Shown: positions 17,073 through 24,816, counted from the first letter of the stretch. The stretch is DNA of 32,972 bases from Nitrospira sp. (GCA_030444405.1 JARFPM010000022.1:1-32972), one strand, 5' to 3'. Notes: generated by a model not told the origin, from the letters alone. Numbers and translations are program-made.

Positions 17073-17225
17073 ATGCAAAGGAAGGCTGTAAAAATCAAGG
17101 CCAAGATCGGTGTCGGACAAAGACGGATCGAATCCGTTACCAAGGAAATACGCAAGCGATATGGACCGATGCTCAAGCAGTTAGCTGGACAAAGGAGTGC
17201 TAAGGATCATGAGAGGCGGTGGTAG
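17073..17225 (+). CDS. 50-residue basic peptide, candidate substrate of the HExxH enzyme
   Basis: This ORF starts four bases after the HExxH gene's TGA, with GGGGAAGG about ten bases before the ATG, so it is very probably translated from the same message. The peptide is strongly basic (many Lys and Arg), has no Cys, one Asp (D45) and one His (H46), and ends 'ERRW'. The N-terminal part ('KAVKIKAKIGVGQRRIE') looks like a leader or helical segment, followed by 'KEIRKRYGPMLKQL'. Its last six codons overlap the 3' end of an open frame on the other strand, so the present C-terminus may have arisen by rearrangement. It was not recognised as any family. Alternatives are an RNA-binding microprotein or a chance ORF. 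Confidence 0.55.
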   Translation: MQRKAVKIKAKIGVGQRRIESVTKEIRKRYGPMLKQLAGQRSAKDHERRW

Positions 17226-17425
17226 AGTTCCGCGTTCTTTTGAAGCACTTGCTTCGCAGCAGCACGGAATGCGTCGTCAGGCTGGCCGATGAAGTCGATG
17301 TTGCCGAGGTGAACCATTTGCTCGACGGTCAGGTCTTCGCGTTTACCCAATACCTCCAATCGTGGGGCTAGTATCGGGGAAAGGACTTGCGAGGACGAAC
17401 CCTTGGAACCAATTTTCCACCACAG
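17207..17425 (-). pseudogene. coding relic, C-terminal fragment of an unrecognised protein
   Basis: A minus-strand frame is open for 72 codons between stops at 17426-17428 and 17207-17209. Its last ~45 codons read like real protein ('LTVEQMVHLGNIDFIGQPDD', then 'KQVLQKNAELYHRLS'). There is no ATG at the right place and no ribosome site, so it looks like a truncated remnant. The stretch 17226-17551 holds no other supported gene. Confidence 0.35.
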
Positions 17426-17551
17426 TTAAGAACTCCAGCAAGTCTCCCAACCGATGGCGCAGTGAGATGAATAACGCTTGCCGATCGAAGATCCTCTATT
17501 GCTTGACGATCAGTCTGTACGATGTAGACTCGATTGTACGAGGTGAGGACT

Positions 17552-18133
17552 ATGCACAAATTAATGGCAACGCATTATGTGAAAGCTGTTCTGATCACAT
17601 GGTGGTGTCTCGTGACGGTGGTTTCTGGTCTGATTGCCGTGGAAGAAGCAGCTGCAATTGAGAACGTAAAGGCCATCAAGGTTGAGAAACTGCTGACGCT
17701 GATCAAAGTCTCAGAGCTCGAGTCCGAATACGACTCGCTGACTCGGAAATATATCGGCGAATACGAGCAACAAATACGAAAATCCGTCGCGAGCACCTAC
17801 CCCGATCTGACCGGTGAAAAAAAGAAGGAGATTGAACAGCTGCTCGACGCATTCTTGCAGGATGTCAGGAAATCGATGGGGCAGGTTGAGAGCCTCCACG
17901 ACCATTTGAAGCAGGCGTATTCGAGGAGTTTTGGTGAAGACGAACTTGACCGCCTCATTGCGCACTATTCCTCCTCCGTCGGCGAAAAAGATGCCGGCAT
18001 GAAGAAGAGTGCGGCCATCGAATACAACAAGATGTGGACGGCTCAATTTATGAATCAATACAAGGCCCGAGTCGAGAAACTTTTTCAGGTGATCGCAGTG
18101 GTTGCGAGAGGCAAGGGAAAACAGGGGGCATAG
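17552..18133 (+). CDS. Secreted DUF2059-like protein
   Basis: The 193-residue product starts with a signal peptide: a basic start, a hydrophobic stretch 'AVLITWWCLVTVVSGLI', and cleavage probably near 'EEAAA'. The mature part is all-helical and charged. Its C-terminal region 'FGEDELDRLIAHYSSSVGEKD' resembles DUF2059, a periplasmic family in which a helix with 'L..FY.SP.G.K' is conserved. The role of that family is unknown. The ATG at 17552 is preferred over an earlier GTG-type start because GAGGTGAGGA sits just upstream. It is convergent with the PKD-type gene on the other strand, 33 bases apart. Confidence 0.7.
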   Translation: MHKLMATHYVKAVLITWWCLVTVVSGLIAVEEAAAIENVKAIKVEKLLTLIKVSELESEYDSLTRKYIGEYEQQIRKSVASTYPDLTGEKKKEIEQLLDAFLQDVRKSMGQVESLHDHLKQAYSRSFGEDELDRLIAHYSSSVGEKDAGMKKSAAIEYNKMWTAQFMNQYKARVEKLFQVIAVVARGKGKQGA

Positions 18134-18166
18134 TGGCAATGACCTAGCCCGTGTATTTCCATCTGG

Positions 18167-19252
18167 TCACGGCTCCACCATCACATCCACAAACGCCGGT
18201 AACGAGTCCGCTCCCTTCTTGTCCGTTACACGCAATTTAAAGCGATAGGTTCGAGGCTCTGAAACGATTGGTGCAAGGAAGGATGTCTCTGAGTTATTGG
18301 CGTCGAGCAGCGAAATTTTGCTGCCGCGCACTTGGCTCCAACTGTAGTAGAGTGCCTCGCCTTCCGGGTCTCGGCTCTTCAGGCCACTGAGTTTCACACG
18401 AGAGCCGGCCTTGACTGACTTGTTCGCGCCGGCATCGGCGACCGGTGGTTCGTTCGGTTCATCGTTCACATTCACATCCACCTCAAGTGAAGCCCGTTTG
18501 CCACGATTGGTGACGGTGATGGTGGTCTTCCCATTACCGACAATCTGGAGCAAGCTGCCGGGCAAGACCTTGATGACTTTTGGATTGGAAGATTCGTAGC
18601 TGGTTCTGCTGGCAAGCGTGCTGATGCGCCGGGTGACGCCGTCGGTAAAGTCTGCGACGACCGGGAGTTCGAAGATCTTGCCCAGCGAGTCCACATGGCC
18701 GAAGGCAGAGGACTGTCCCGCTCTGCCTAGTTGTAAAGGCTTCTCTGTTTCAAAATCGATAGTGGTGAGGGCGGCAGATGGTTCAACCTTCACGATTACT
18801 TCATCGAAGATAGATTTGGTCCCTAATCGTCCACGAGAGACTTCCGCCACTGCCAACAGACGCATCGGTCCGATGCCGTCCTGCGGCACTTTCAGTGGGC
18901 CTCCAAAGGCGGGTTCCTGTTCGGCTGAGCCTACCATTGCTACTGGCGCCACGATGGAGCCTGTGGCCGTCGAATCATCCTGTTCGACCAACACCTCGTC
19001 CTGTTCGCTGTACCAGTAGTAGCGGACCTTGATGATACCAGTATCCTTCCCGAGATCCACATGCGTGGTCACGGTGCTTCCTGCAGTCAGTGTGGACCCT
19101 GCTGCTGGGGCTGTGATGGTGAAGGCGAACGACTGCTCAGTCAGCAAGCTGGAGACCAGTGCGAAAGTTAGAAAGCTAGCAAGTAGGGAAGAGAAGGGCC
19201 AGTTTTCAAACTTGGCCTTTTCCACTTTGAACTTGTTACTGCTCACGCTCAC
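18167..19252 (-). CDS. Exported PKD/REJ-type repeat protein coupled to the KimA-like gene
   Basis: This protein of about 361 residues has a signal peptide ('FSSLLASFLTFALVSSLL', cleavage near 'SFA'). Several beta-sandwich segments follow: an N-terminal 'ITAPAAGSTLTAGSTVTTHV', a central Big-like segment with 'VADFTDGVTRRIS' and 'GNGKTTITVTNRG', and a C-terminal PKD-like domain (~275-361) with 'PPVADAGANKSVKAGSRVKL' and 'RDPEGEALYYSWSQV'. Such proteins are extracellular or periplasmic binding/structural proteins. The GTG at 19252 overlaps the TGA of the permease gene (GTGA), so it is translationally coupled to it; the longer frame upstream is permease coding sequence read in another frame. A nearby second GTG at 19246 is an alternative start. 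The function is unknown. Confidence 0.72.
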   Translation of the reverse strand: MSVSSNKFKVEKAKFENWPFSSLLASFLTFALVSSLLTEQSFAFTITAPAAGSTLTAGSTVTTHVDLGKDTGIIKVRYYWYSEQDEVLVEQDDSTATGSIVAPVAMVGSAEQEPAFGGPLKVPQDGIGPMRLLAVAEVSRGRLGTKSIFDEVIVKVEPSAALTTIDFETEKPLQLGRAGQSSAFGHVDSLGKIFELPVVADFTDGVTRRISTLASRTSYESSNPKVIKVLPGSLLQIVGNGKTTITVTNRGKRASLEVDVNVNDEPNEPPVADAGANKSVKAGSRVKLSGLKSRDPEGEALYYSWSQVRGSKISLLDANNSETSFLAPIVSEPRTYRFKLRVTDKKGADSLPAFVDVMVEP

Positions 19253-21063
19253 CTGGTCAGGTGATAGGGCACGTCGGTGAGAATCACCCGGTCTTTGAAG
19301 AGCAGCGCGGCTTTGAGCATCAGAGCCCGCTGGTTGTGCAGGATGTTCTGCCACCACCTGGCCGGAAGGATCTCCGGTATCACGACGGTCACCCAGGTGT
19401 TCTGGTCTTTCTCGAGCACTTCTTCAACGTAATCTAATAGCGATCCCAGGACCGAACGATAGGGTGAGGAGAGGGCAATCAGATTGACGCCACCGCCCCA
19501 TTGAGCCCACTGGATCTTGACCTGGGCACTTTCCTGGGGATCGACATCGACGAAGACGGCGCGGATTTCGCCGGGCCGGCTCCGCGCATAGTCCAACGCG
19601 CGAACGACGGCGCGATTCAAGCCGCTGACCGGGATAATTACGATATTGCGACGAGGCAACGGTGGTCGCTCTCCTCGACGGTCCAGCGCGATCTGTTCGC
19701 TGACGGCTTTATAGTGGGAGCGAATTCCTTGAAACATGAGGAGGAGGATGGTGACCAGCAGAAACACAATCCAGGCACCCTGCATAAATTTGGTGCTGGC
19801 GATGATAATCGTCGCGATCCCGGTGGTGACGGCGCCGACCCCATTGACGATCAGTTTTGTCTGCCAATGCGGCCCTTTCTTGATGAGCCATCGCTTCACC
19901 ATGCCGGCCTGCGAGAGGGTGAATGATGCAAACACACCGATGGCGTACAAGGGAATCAGCGCGTGGGTATCTCCCTCGAACACGACGAGCAGGAGGCAGG
20001 CGAAGAACCCAAGAATGATGATCCCGTTCGAAAAGACCAGGCGATCGCCGAATGTTGCCATCTGATGGGGCATGAATCCATCTCGTGCCAGGATCGACGC
20101 CAGGTGAGGGAAACCCGCGAAGGCGCTGTTCGCTGCCAGTACCAATAAGGCCATGGTGCCGATTTGTACGGCGTAGTAGATGGACCCGGTGCCGAACGTC
20201 AAGCGAGCCAGTTGCGAGATCACCGTTTCATCGATCTTGGCCAGGATGCCATAGTGATAGGTCATCCAGCTAATGCCCATGAACAGCGATGCCAGGATCG
20301 TAGACATCCAGATCATGGTAATTGCGGCATTTCTGGATTCAGGCGGGCGAAAGGCTTTCACCCCATTAGAAATGACCTCCATGCCGGTGACTGCCGAACA
20401 ACCCGCAGCAAAGGCGCGGAGCACTAAGAACAGGGTAAGTGTTTCTGTCTCTCCAGGGTTTGTTGGGGGGAGGACCGCTCCGGGGCTGGATAGAGACCGA
20501 ACGGTTCCTACGACAACCAGAAGGCCTAGCGCTCCGATGGCGAAATAGGTTGGAATGGCGAAAAACTTGCCTGATTCGCGAACCCCGCGGAGATTCATTA
20601 CAATCATGAAGAGGATGGCCACAAGTCCTAGGGCTTCGCGGTGGATGAACAGACTTGGGATGGCTGAGGTGAGTGCCGCGATGCCTGCCGCCACGCTGAC
20701 GGCCACAGTTAAGACGTAGTCGATCATCAGCGCGGCAGCCGCCACCAGAGCCGGCCGATCGCCGAGGTTCGTCCTCGCAACGACATAGGCTCCGCCCCCC
20801 TCCGGATATTCGTAGATGATCTGGCGGTAGGAAATCGTTAAGACCAACACGAGAAAGAGAATGGCTAAGCTGACTGGAATCGACCAGGCCACCGCCGCCG
20901 TGCCGGCGAGAATGAGCACCAGCAAGATTTCTTCCGTCCCGTACGCGACAGACGAAATAGCGTTCGATGAGAAGATCGCAAGGGCGATCGTCTTGGAAAG
21001 CCGTTCGTGCCTTGCTTGGGCGGTCTTGAGAGGGTCTCCAACGAGCCAGCGTTTCACGAGCAT
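19249..21063 (-). CDS. APC-superfamily permease, KimA-like potassium importer
   Basis: The 604-residue protein has about twelve membrane spans followed by a cytosolic domain of roughly 140 residues. The N-terminal sequence closely follows Bacillus KimA (YdaO): 'SSNAISSVAYGTEEIL', 'SYRQIIYEYPEGGGAYVVA', 'LMIDYVLTVAVSVAAG' and 'NLRGVRESG' occur in the same order. KimA is a high-affinity K+/H+ symporter whose cytosolic domain dimerises and is inhibited by c-di-AMP. Many related proteins are annotated simply as amino-acid permeases, so the substrate should be treated as probable. No c-di-AMP (ydaO-type) riboswitch was recognised upstream. Its stop overlaps the start of the PKD-type gene. Confidence 0.82.
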   Translation of the reverse strand: MLVKRWLVGDPLKTAQARHERLSKTIALAIFSSNAISSVAYGTEEILLVLILAGTAAVAWSIPVSLAILFLVLVLTISYRQIIYEYPEGGGAYVVARTNLGDRPALVAAAALMIDYVLTVAVSVAAGIAALTSAIPSLFIHREALGLVAILFMIVMNLRGVRESGKFFAIPTYFAIGALGLLVVVGTVRSLSSPGAVLPPTNPGETETLTLFLVLRAFAAGCSAVTGMEVISNGVKAFRPPESRNAAITMIWMSTILASLFMGISWMTYHYGILAKIDETVISQLARLTFGTGSIYYAVQIGTMALLVLAANSAFAGFPHLASILARDGFMPHQMATFGDRLVFSNGIIILGFFACLLLVVFEGDTHALIPLYAIGVFASFTLSQAGMVKRWLIKKGPHWQTKLIVNGVGAVTTGIATIIIASTKFMQGAWIVFLLVTILLLMFQGIRSHYKAVSEQIALDRRGERPPLPRRNIVIIPVSGLNRAVVRALDYARSRPGEIRAVFVDVDPQESAQVKIQWAQWGGGVNLIALSSPYRSVLGSLLDYVEEVLEKDQNTWVTVVIPEILPARWWQNILHNQRALMLKAALLFKDRVILTDVPYHLTR

Positions 21064-21691
21064 GGAAGGATTATCTCATAAACCGTCCGGTGGGTGGTGG
21101 GTGAATGTTAAGATGGTCTCGGCCATAGGGCGAAAGACTCAGACCAGAGTCGTCTTACCTAATTCTATAGAGAGATTTCGGCGGTCGTGAACTCGTTCCC
21201 TTGTTGAGAACATTCTTTCACAACAAGGAATGAAACAGCCTGAGCTGCGGAAGCTCAGTTGCTCCACATGTTGGAACACAAGCAATGAGGTGGCGAAAGC
21301 GTTGTTTCACTAACTGATTCCGTTCGTCTGAGAAATAAATATAGCTCTATAGAAACAGGACGTTACATAGCACGTTCTTCTTCCAGGCATTGACAGCAAC
21401 AGTGGGGACTTGTAGGGTGATGCTGTGACGTTCAATTCAACGTCGACTGTCCCATCTCTCGCGCTCCCATCCTTTCCGCGCGTCTGATTCCTCAGTCTCC
21501 GAAGCTTCTTCGAATTACGAGTCTCAGCAGATCAGGCAGCCCAATATGCGAATACCGAATTCCACAGACCTCGTGTCTTCCGTGCCCATTGAGTGGGCAT
21601 GCGATGTCACGGGTCACACGCGCTCCATCGCGTGGGTCCGCCCTGGGGCACACGAGCAGAGACCCCTAGCAAGTATGAGGAGGTCGTCACC
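21064..21691. other. 628-base gene-free region with two adjacent hairpins
   Basis: No convincing ORF is present. Two stems lie close together. CCTTGTTG (21199-21206) pairs with 21221-21228 around a 14-base loop. CTGAGCT (21240-21246) pairs with 21252-21258 around a five-base loop. Neither is followed by a T-run. The region separates the minus-strand permease gene from the plus-strand small secreted protein gene and must hold both promoters. A non-coding RNA is possible but not shown. Confidence 0.4.
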
Positions 21692-21994
21692 ATGAGAATC
21701 TCAACTATCACAAAATCTGGAGTGGTCGTCTCAACAGTGGTGTTTTTCGCGGTATTGGCGATAGGGTCCACTCAACCTGTTCAAGCGGCAGATCCGCTTG
21801 TGAAAAGAAGCATGGGTTTCGCTCCGATAGCAGAGCTTGGCGTCATGGCATCAGGTGCTGTGGAGGATACGCTCAAGGCCTGCATGGCCAGAATTCCTGA
21901 GGCCGCCAGTGCTGGCCAACGCATGCTGGCTGAACAAAGCTGTCTAGGTGAAGAGCAGACGAGGAAAGCGAGCCGGTCGGCACCGAAATTTTGA
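21692..21994 (+). CDS. Small secreted protein of unknown function
   Basis: The 100-residue product has a clear signal peptide with cleavage after 'PVQA' (about residue 32). The mature part has about 68 residues and two cysteines (C64, C84) that could form a disulfide. The ATG at 21692 follows GAGGAGG nine bases away, which decides it over an earlier in-frame ATG at 21593. The mature sequence is helical ('GAVEDTLKACMARIPEAASA'). No family recognised. It is the first of a series of small plus-strand genes. Confidence 0.65.
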   Translation: MRISTITKSGVVVSTVVFFAVLAIGSTQPVQAADPLVKRSMGFAPIAELGVMASGAVEDTLKACMARIPEAASAGQRMLAEQSCLGEEQTRKASRSAPKF

Positions 21995-22083
21995 ATAGGT
22001 ATTATGGGAGGCCTTCATGATAGCCAGCAGGTACTTCCCGAGCCTGCTGGCGTTGGAGAGACCGAGGCAAGGAGTGAGTAGAG

Positions 22084-22227
22084 ATGAACGAGCGAATTCG
22101 GAGTGACACTGAAAGCGAGGTGATCAACATGTACCAGATTTATAGCTTGGTTGGGATTGTCGTGCTGTTGTGGAGTATCACGATTTGGGCCTCGATTTCA
22201 GAGGAGCAGGAAGATAGACGGTATTGA
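22084..22227 (+). CDS. Single-span microprotein
   Basis: This 47-codon ORF encodes one hydrophobic span ('YSLVGIVVLLWSITIWASI') followed by an acidic tail 'SEEQEDRRY'. Two starts are possible: ATG 22084, after AGGAG, or the internal ATG 22129, after GAGGTGA six bases away; the latter gives a compact 32-residue membrane peptide and is my preference. Its size and layout resemble the 32-residue ORF at 23504. No family was recognised. Confidence 0.5.
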   Translation: MNERIRSDTESEVINMYQIYSLVGIVVLLWSITIWASISEEQEDRRY

Positions 22228-22445
22228 TTTCGTAATCAGACGAGCGGACGAGGTCCGACACAAGTAGATGGGCTTGATTGTCGCGGTGCATTTCTCGCGC
22301 CGGGCTTCGCCAGCAGGCTTGATTGAGGGGGATGTGGTGGCTCAGGGGTCTGAGCGCTAGGGGTGATGGAGCAGAATCGTACAGGCGAACGTCCCAGGGA
22401 CGATCGATCAGGATAGAGGAAGAATGCTCACGATGTTGAGAGAGA

Positions 22446-23000
22446 GTGACAAGCCGCTATCGTGGACTGACGGTTTGGGTCAAGCTCATCACCTTCTACG
22501 AGCTTGCTGTAGGTATGAAGTCGACCCTGAGCCATCTCATTCACTACGAGCCGAGCAATCTTCAGTATCTATACGAGAAGCGGGCTTTGCCGGATAACTA
22601 TCGCGGGATGCTGGCCTTGCTGCGTAACGAAAATGGAACCGAGAAGTACGTCGGGTGTGACCTCTGTGAGGCCGCCTGTCCCTCTCGCGTCATTGCAGTG
22701 GTGAGTGCAGAAGTGCCGGCGGAGCCGACGAAGCGATACGCACGAGAATATTCGATGGACATGACGCGGTGTTTGTTCTATGGCCTGCGTGTTCAAGCCT
22801 GTCCGGTCGATGCCCTTGCGATGACGAAGGAATATGAGTGGGCGGTCTATGACAAGCGGGATCTGTCCCTTCATAAACAACAGCTGTTGGCGATTGGGGA
22901 TCGTACGTTTCAAACACGCGAGAAACGGCGGGGGTTCCAACATCCGAATCTGGCGGTCTTCACTATCGCCTCATCGAACCATCCATCTCAAGCCTGCTAG
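22446..23000 (+). CDS. NuoI-like ferredoxin subunit with broken 4Fe-4S motifs
   Basis: The 184-residue protein aligns by eye along the whole of NuoI, the complex I subunit that carries clusters N6a and N6b: 'LITFYELAVGM', 'YEKRALPDNYRGMLAL', two ferredoxin motifs, then 'EYEWAVYDKRDL' and 'KQQLLAIGDR'. In motif one the first Cys is Tyr68 (C71, C74, C78 remain). In motif two, Cys two and three are Tyr112 and Arg115 (C109, C119 remain). Spacing is exact, so three of eight ligands have been replaced in place. Neither cluster could be bound normally. The codons differ from Cys codons by one base each. The start is a GTG with weak SD, and the N-terminus is short. It is either a decaying duplicate or a repurposed subunit. 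No other nuo gene is present. Confidence 0.75.
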   Translation: MTSRYRGLTVWVKLITFYELAVGMKSTLSHLIHYEPSNLQYLYEKRALPDNYRGMLALLRNENGTEKYVGCDLCEAACPSRVIAVVSAEVPAEPTKRYAREYSMDMTRCLFYGLRVQACPVDALAMTKEYEWAVYDKRDLSLHKQQLLAIGDRTFQTREKRRGFQHPNLAVFTIASSNHPSQAC

Positions 23001-23156
23001 TTGCCTGGGGGGGCAGCCATGATCGGCCCGTGGGCTCTCATGGTGGAGATATGGTGGTATTGTTTCCCTCGCACCACCTCCGATTCCATGTACGCGTGCC
23101 TTATCTGGAACGAGACCCTGCGAAGGGTGTTGTAGAGAGAGCTTGTAGGAGGCGCT

Positions 23157-23366
23157 ATGCAGTGTATACGTTGCCGTGGCCTCTTGATTGCCATCCAAAT
23201 GAGAGACATGGGCCAGCCCTCGGTATCCGGATGGCGTTGCCTGCTCTGTGGTGCGACGACGGACCCAGGGATTGAGGCTAATCGAGTGAGGCACAGTCAA
23301 CCGATTCGGAACGGTGCACGCCCCCCTGGGTCGCCAGCAGCCAAGCCTAGGAAGGGCCCGCGGTGA
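23157..23366 (+). CDS. Small zinc-ribbon protein (paralogue of the one at 27035)
   Basis: The 69-residue protein has two CxxC knuckles: C3-C6 in 'MQCIRCRGLL' and C28-C31 in 'WRCLLCGATTD'. A basic, Pro-rich tail follows. AGGAGGCGCT directly before the ATG supports the start. It resembles the protein at 27035 in both knuckles ('CxRCRGLL' and 'RCxxCG') and in a following 'ANR' element. Zinc ribbons of this size often bind nucleic acid or act as small regulators; the role here is unknown. Confidence 0.65.
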   Translation: MQCIRCRGLLIAIQMRDMGQPSVSGWRCLLCGATTDPGIEANRVRHSQPIRNGARPPGSPAAKPRKGPR

Positions 23367-23421
23367 GCCGCAACGTTATCGGAGCGAGTGATCGAGAGAA
23401 GTAGTAGGGAGGAATTGGGAC

Positions 23422-23487
23422 ATGATGCGACAGCAAAGACCACGTGCGGATGCGACAGTTCGTACAGCAGCTAAGCGCTGCCGCTGA
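23422..23487 (+). CDS. possible 21-residue basic leader peptide
   Basis: A very short ORF starts with ATGATG after GGGAGGAATTGGGAC. It encodes an Arg-rich peptide ('MMRQQRPRADATVRTAAKRC') and ends 17 bases before the 32-residue membrane ORF. The ribosome site is good, but the length gives little statistical support. It could serve as a leader for the next ORF. Confidence 0.25.
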   Translation: MMRQQRPRADATVRTAAKRCR

Positions 23488-23503
23488 ACATCGGGAGGCT
23501 GTT

Positions 23504-23602
23504 ATGAATATGTGGTGGGATAGTAAATTTGAACACGTACTGCTTGTGTATATGTTTGCGTGGGCGGTTGCTCTGGGTGTGACCTATATGCTGACCGAAT
23601 AA
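23504..23602 (+). CDS. 32-residue single-span membrane microprotein
   Basis: The ORF has GGGAGG five bases before its ATG and encodes a Trp-rich start ('MNMWWDSKFEH') and one hydrophobic span ('VLLVYMFAWAVALGVTYML'), ending 'TE'. The composition and strong SD suggest a genuine membrane microprotein. It is convergent with the XRE gene, with only 23 bases between the stops. Confidence 0.5.
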   Translation: MNMWWDSKFEHVLLVYMFAWAVALGVTYMLTE

Positions 23603-23625
23603 CAAGGTCTTAACGTGCAGTGCAG

Positions 23626-24507
23626 TTACCGTACTGAAGTTTTCCTGGTAGAAGGTTGAAAATGCAGCGGGTCTCTGAGGCTCTGAAGCTCGCGGTAATA
23701 GTAGAGCGAGGTCGGCCGTTTGTTCTCAAACGTCAGTGCGCGCAGAAAGGCGAGTTCCTCCTCGGTCGCATCCCCGCTCAGTAATGGATCTTGGAGAAAG
23801 TCCTTCAGCCCAGGCTCCTCTTCCTTTGAAGTCTTGTCCGGTCCTTTTTCCATGAACTCGTACGTCTTGTGGTGTCCTGGCGCCACCCGACGGTTCAGGA
23901 CAATCTCAATGCAAAAGGTGGCAAGGTCAATATCCCAGGATTCGATCAAGGGGTCGAGGAACGAAATGCAGTTCTCGTTCGAGAGATCGAAGATCGTCGT
24001 ATCCAAGAACTTCAGCACGCTGACGCGCATCTGAGGGTAGCTCTTCTTGCTCAGCCGAGCCACCTTGCGCACCCACGTAGGATTGTCGAGTTCCTGCCGA
24101 GCCACACTTTTAACGACGCCCAGCAGCTTCTGTGTGACGAACCGCTCGAGTTCGCCGAAGGGTTGTTTCTCGAAAATCGTACGAATTTGCCGGGTCTTCC
24201 CAGGATGACACTTGCGGAGGATCAATTCCCGCACGTTGTGCAGTAAGGGACCCGGCGGGTCTCCTAGCCGCTTCCTGAAGTGTTCGCGGCGCTGTTGATC
24301 GGCGAGTTTGGCAAGTTGTCCCGGCGGCAATTTCAGTGCTTGTCCGATCTTCTCGTACATGTCGGTCCGGTTCGGCGCCGGCGGGAGTTTTTTCTGCGTC
24401 AGCAACTGTGAGATATACGACTCGGTCACGTTGGCCGCACGGGCGAGATCCTGCTGGCCCAACCCCAATTCTTTCAACCGATTCTTGATGAGGAGTGTGA
24501 CATCCAC
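23626..24507 (-). CDS. XRE-family regulator with long C-terminal domain
   Basis: The 293-residue protein has an HTH_XRE domain at about residues 8-60 ('GLGQQDLARAANVTESYISQ' is the helix-turn-helix). The remaining ~230 residues are helical with no domain recognised ('FLDTTIFDLSNENCISFLDP', 'TFENKRPTSLYYYREL'). The long C-terminus could sense a ligand or partner, as in other regulators of this type. The start is GTG, with AAGGAG seven bases upstream. A palindrome lies over its probable promoter, suggesting autoregulation. The divergent promoter next to it faces the DUF1328-like gene, which may be a target. Confidence 0.82.
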   Translation of the reverse strand: MDVTLLIKNRLKELGLGQQDLARAANVTESYISQLLTQKKLPPAPNRTDMYEKIGQALKLPPGQLAKLADQQRREHFRKRLGDPPGPLLHNVRELILRKCHPGKTRQIRTIFEKQPFGELERFVTQKLLGVVKSVARQELDNPTWVRKVARLSKKSYPQMRVSVLKFLDTTIFDLSNENCISFLDPLIESWDIDLATFCIEIVLNRRVAPGHHKTYEFMEKGPDKTSKEEEPGLKDFLQDPLLSGDATEEELAFLRALTFENKRPTSLYYYRELQSLRDPLHFQPSTRKTSVR

Positions 24508-24539
24508 GAGCGATCTCCTTGTGTGGCGATTAACAAAAG

Positions 24540-24574
24540 TAGTTAACTATATAGGTTCATGGAGGTCATTGCAA
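24540..24574 (-). promoter_or_regulatory. promoter of the XRE gene with overlapping palindrome
   Basis: On the minus strand TTGCAA (24569-24574) and TATAGT (24546-24551) are separated by 17 bases, a good sigma70 pair. The perfect 10-base palindrome TAGTTAACTA (24540-24549) overlaps the -10 box, a natural place for a repressor to act. That the XRE protein binds it is inferred. Confidence 0.55.
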
Positions 24575-24582
24575 GATAATGC

Positions 24583-24612
24583 TTGACAAGGAAGAGTTAA
24601 TGTCGCTAAACT
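24583..24612 (+). promoter_or_regulatory. divergent promoter facing the DUF1328-like gene
   Basis: TTGACA (24583-24588) is a perfect -35 box. TAAACT (24607-24612) lies 18 bases on and is a partial -10 match. It lies back to back with the XRE promoter and leaves a leader of about 200 bases before the ORF at 24817. That leader holds no recognised element. Confidence 0.45.
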
Positions 24613-24816
24613 ATACATAAGTGGAGTGGGGAATCACTGTCGAGGGTTGTTCTCTCTGATATTTAGGTGAGCGGGTTGTCTCGTTTCTTGCGCTCTCTTC
24701 CTGCGAAACCGATTCAGCAGTCTCCGCCGCTTCGACGCCAGAGAGTGTCTTGAGGCTGCGATCGTTTTCCACGTCTGGCAATTCTTGAGCGCATCAGCCA
24801 AGGTAAGGAATTCACG

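Noticed and set aside
21064-21200. Possible c-di-AMP riboswitch upstream of the KimA-like gene
   Set aside because: None of the conserved ydaO-type motifs or the expected multi-helix arrangement was recognised.
23020-23136. 38-codon plus-strand ORF between the NuoI-like and zinc-ribbon genes
   Set aside because: Composition is not protein-like, the G-run before it is a poor ribosome site, and it has no counterpart elsewhere in the window.
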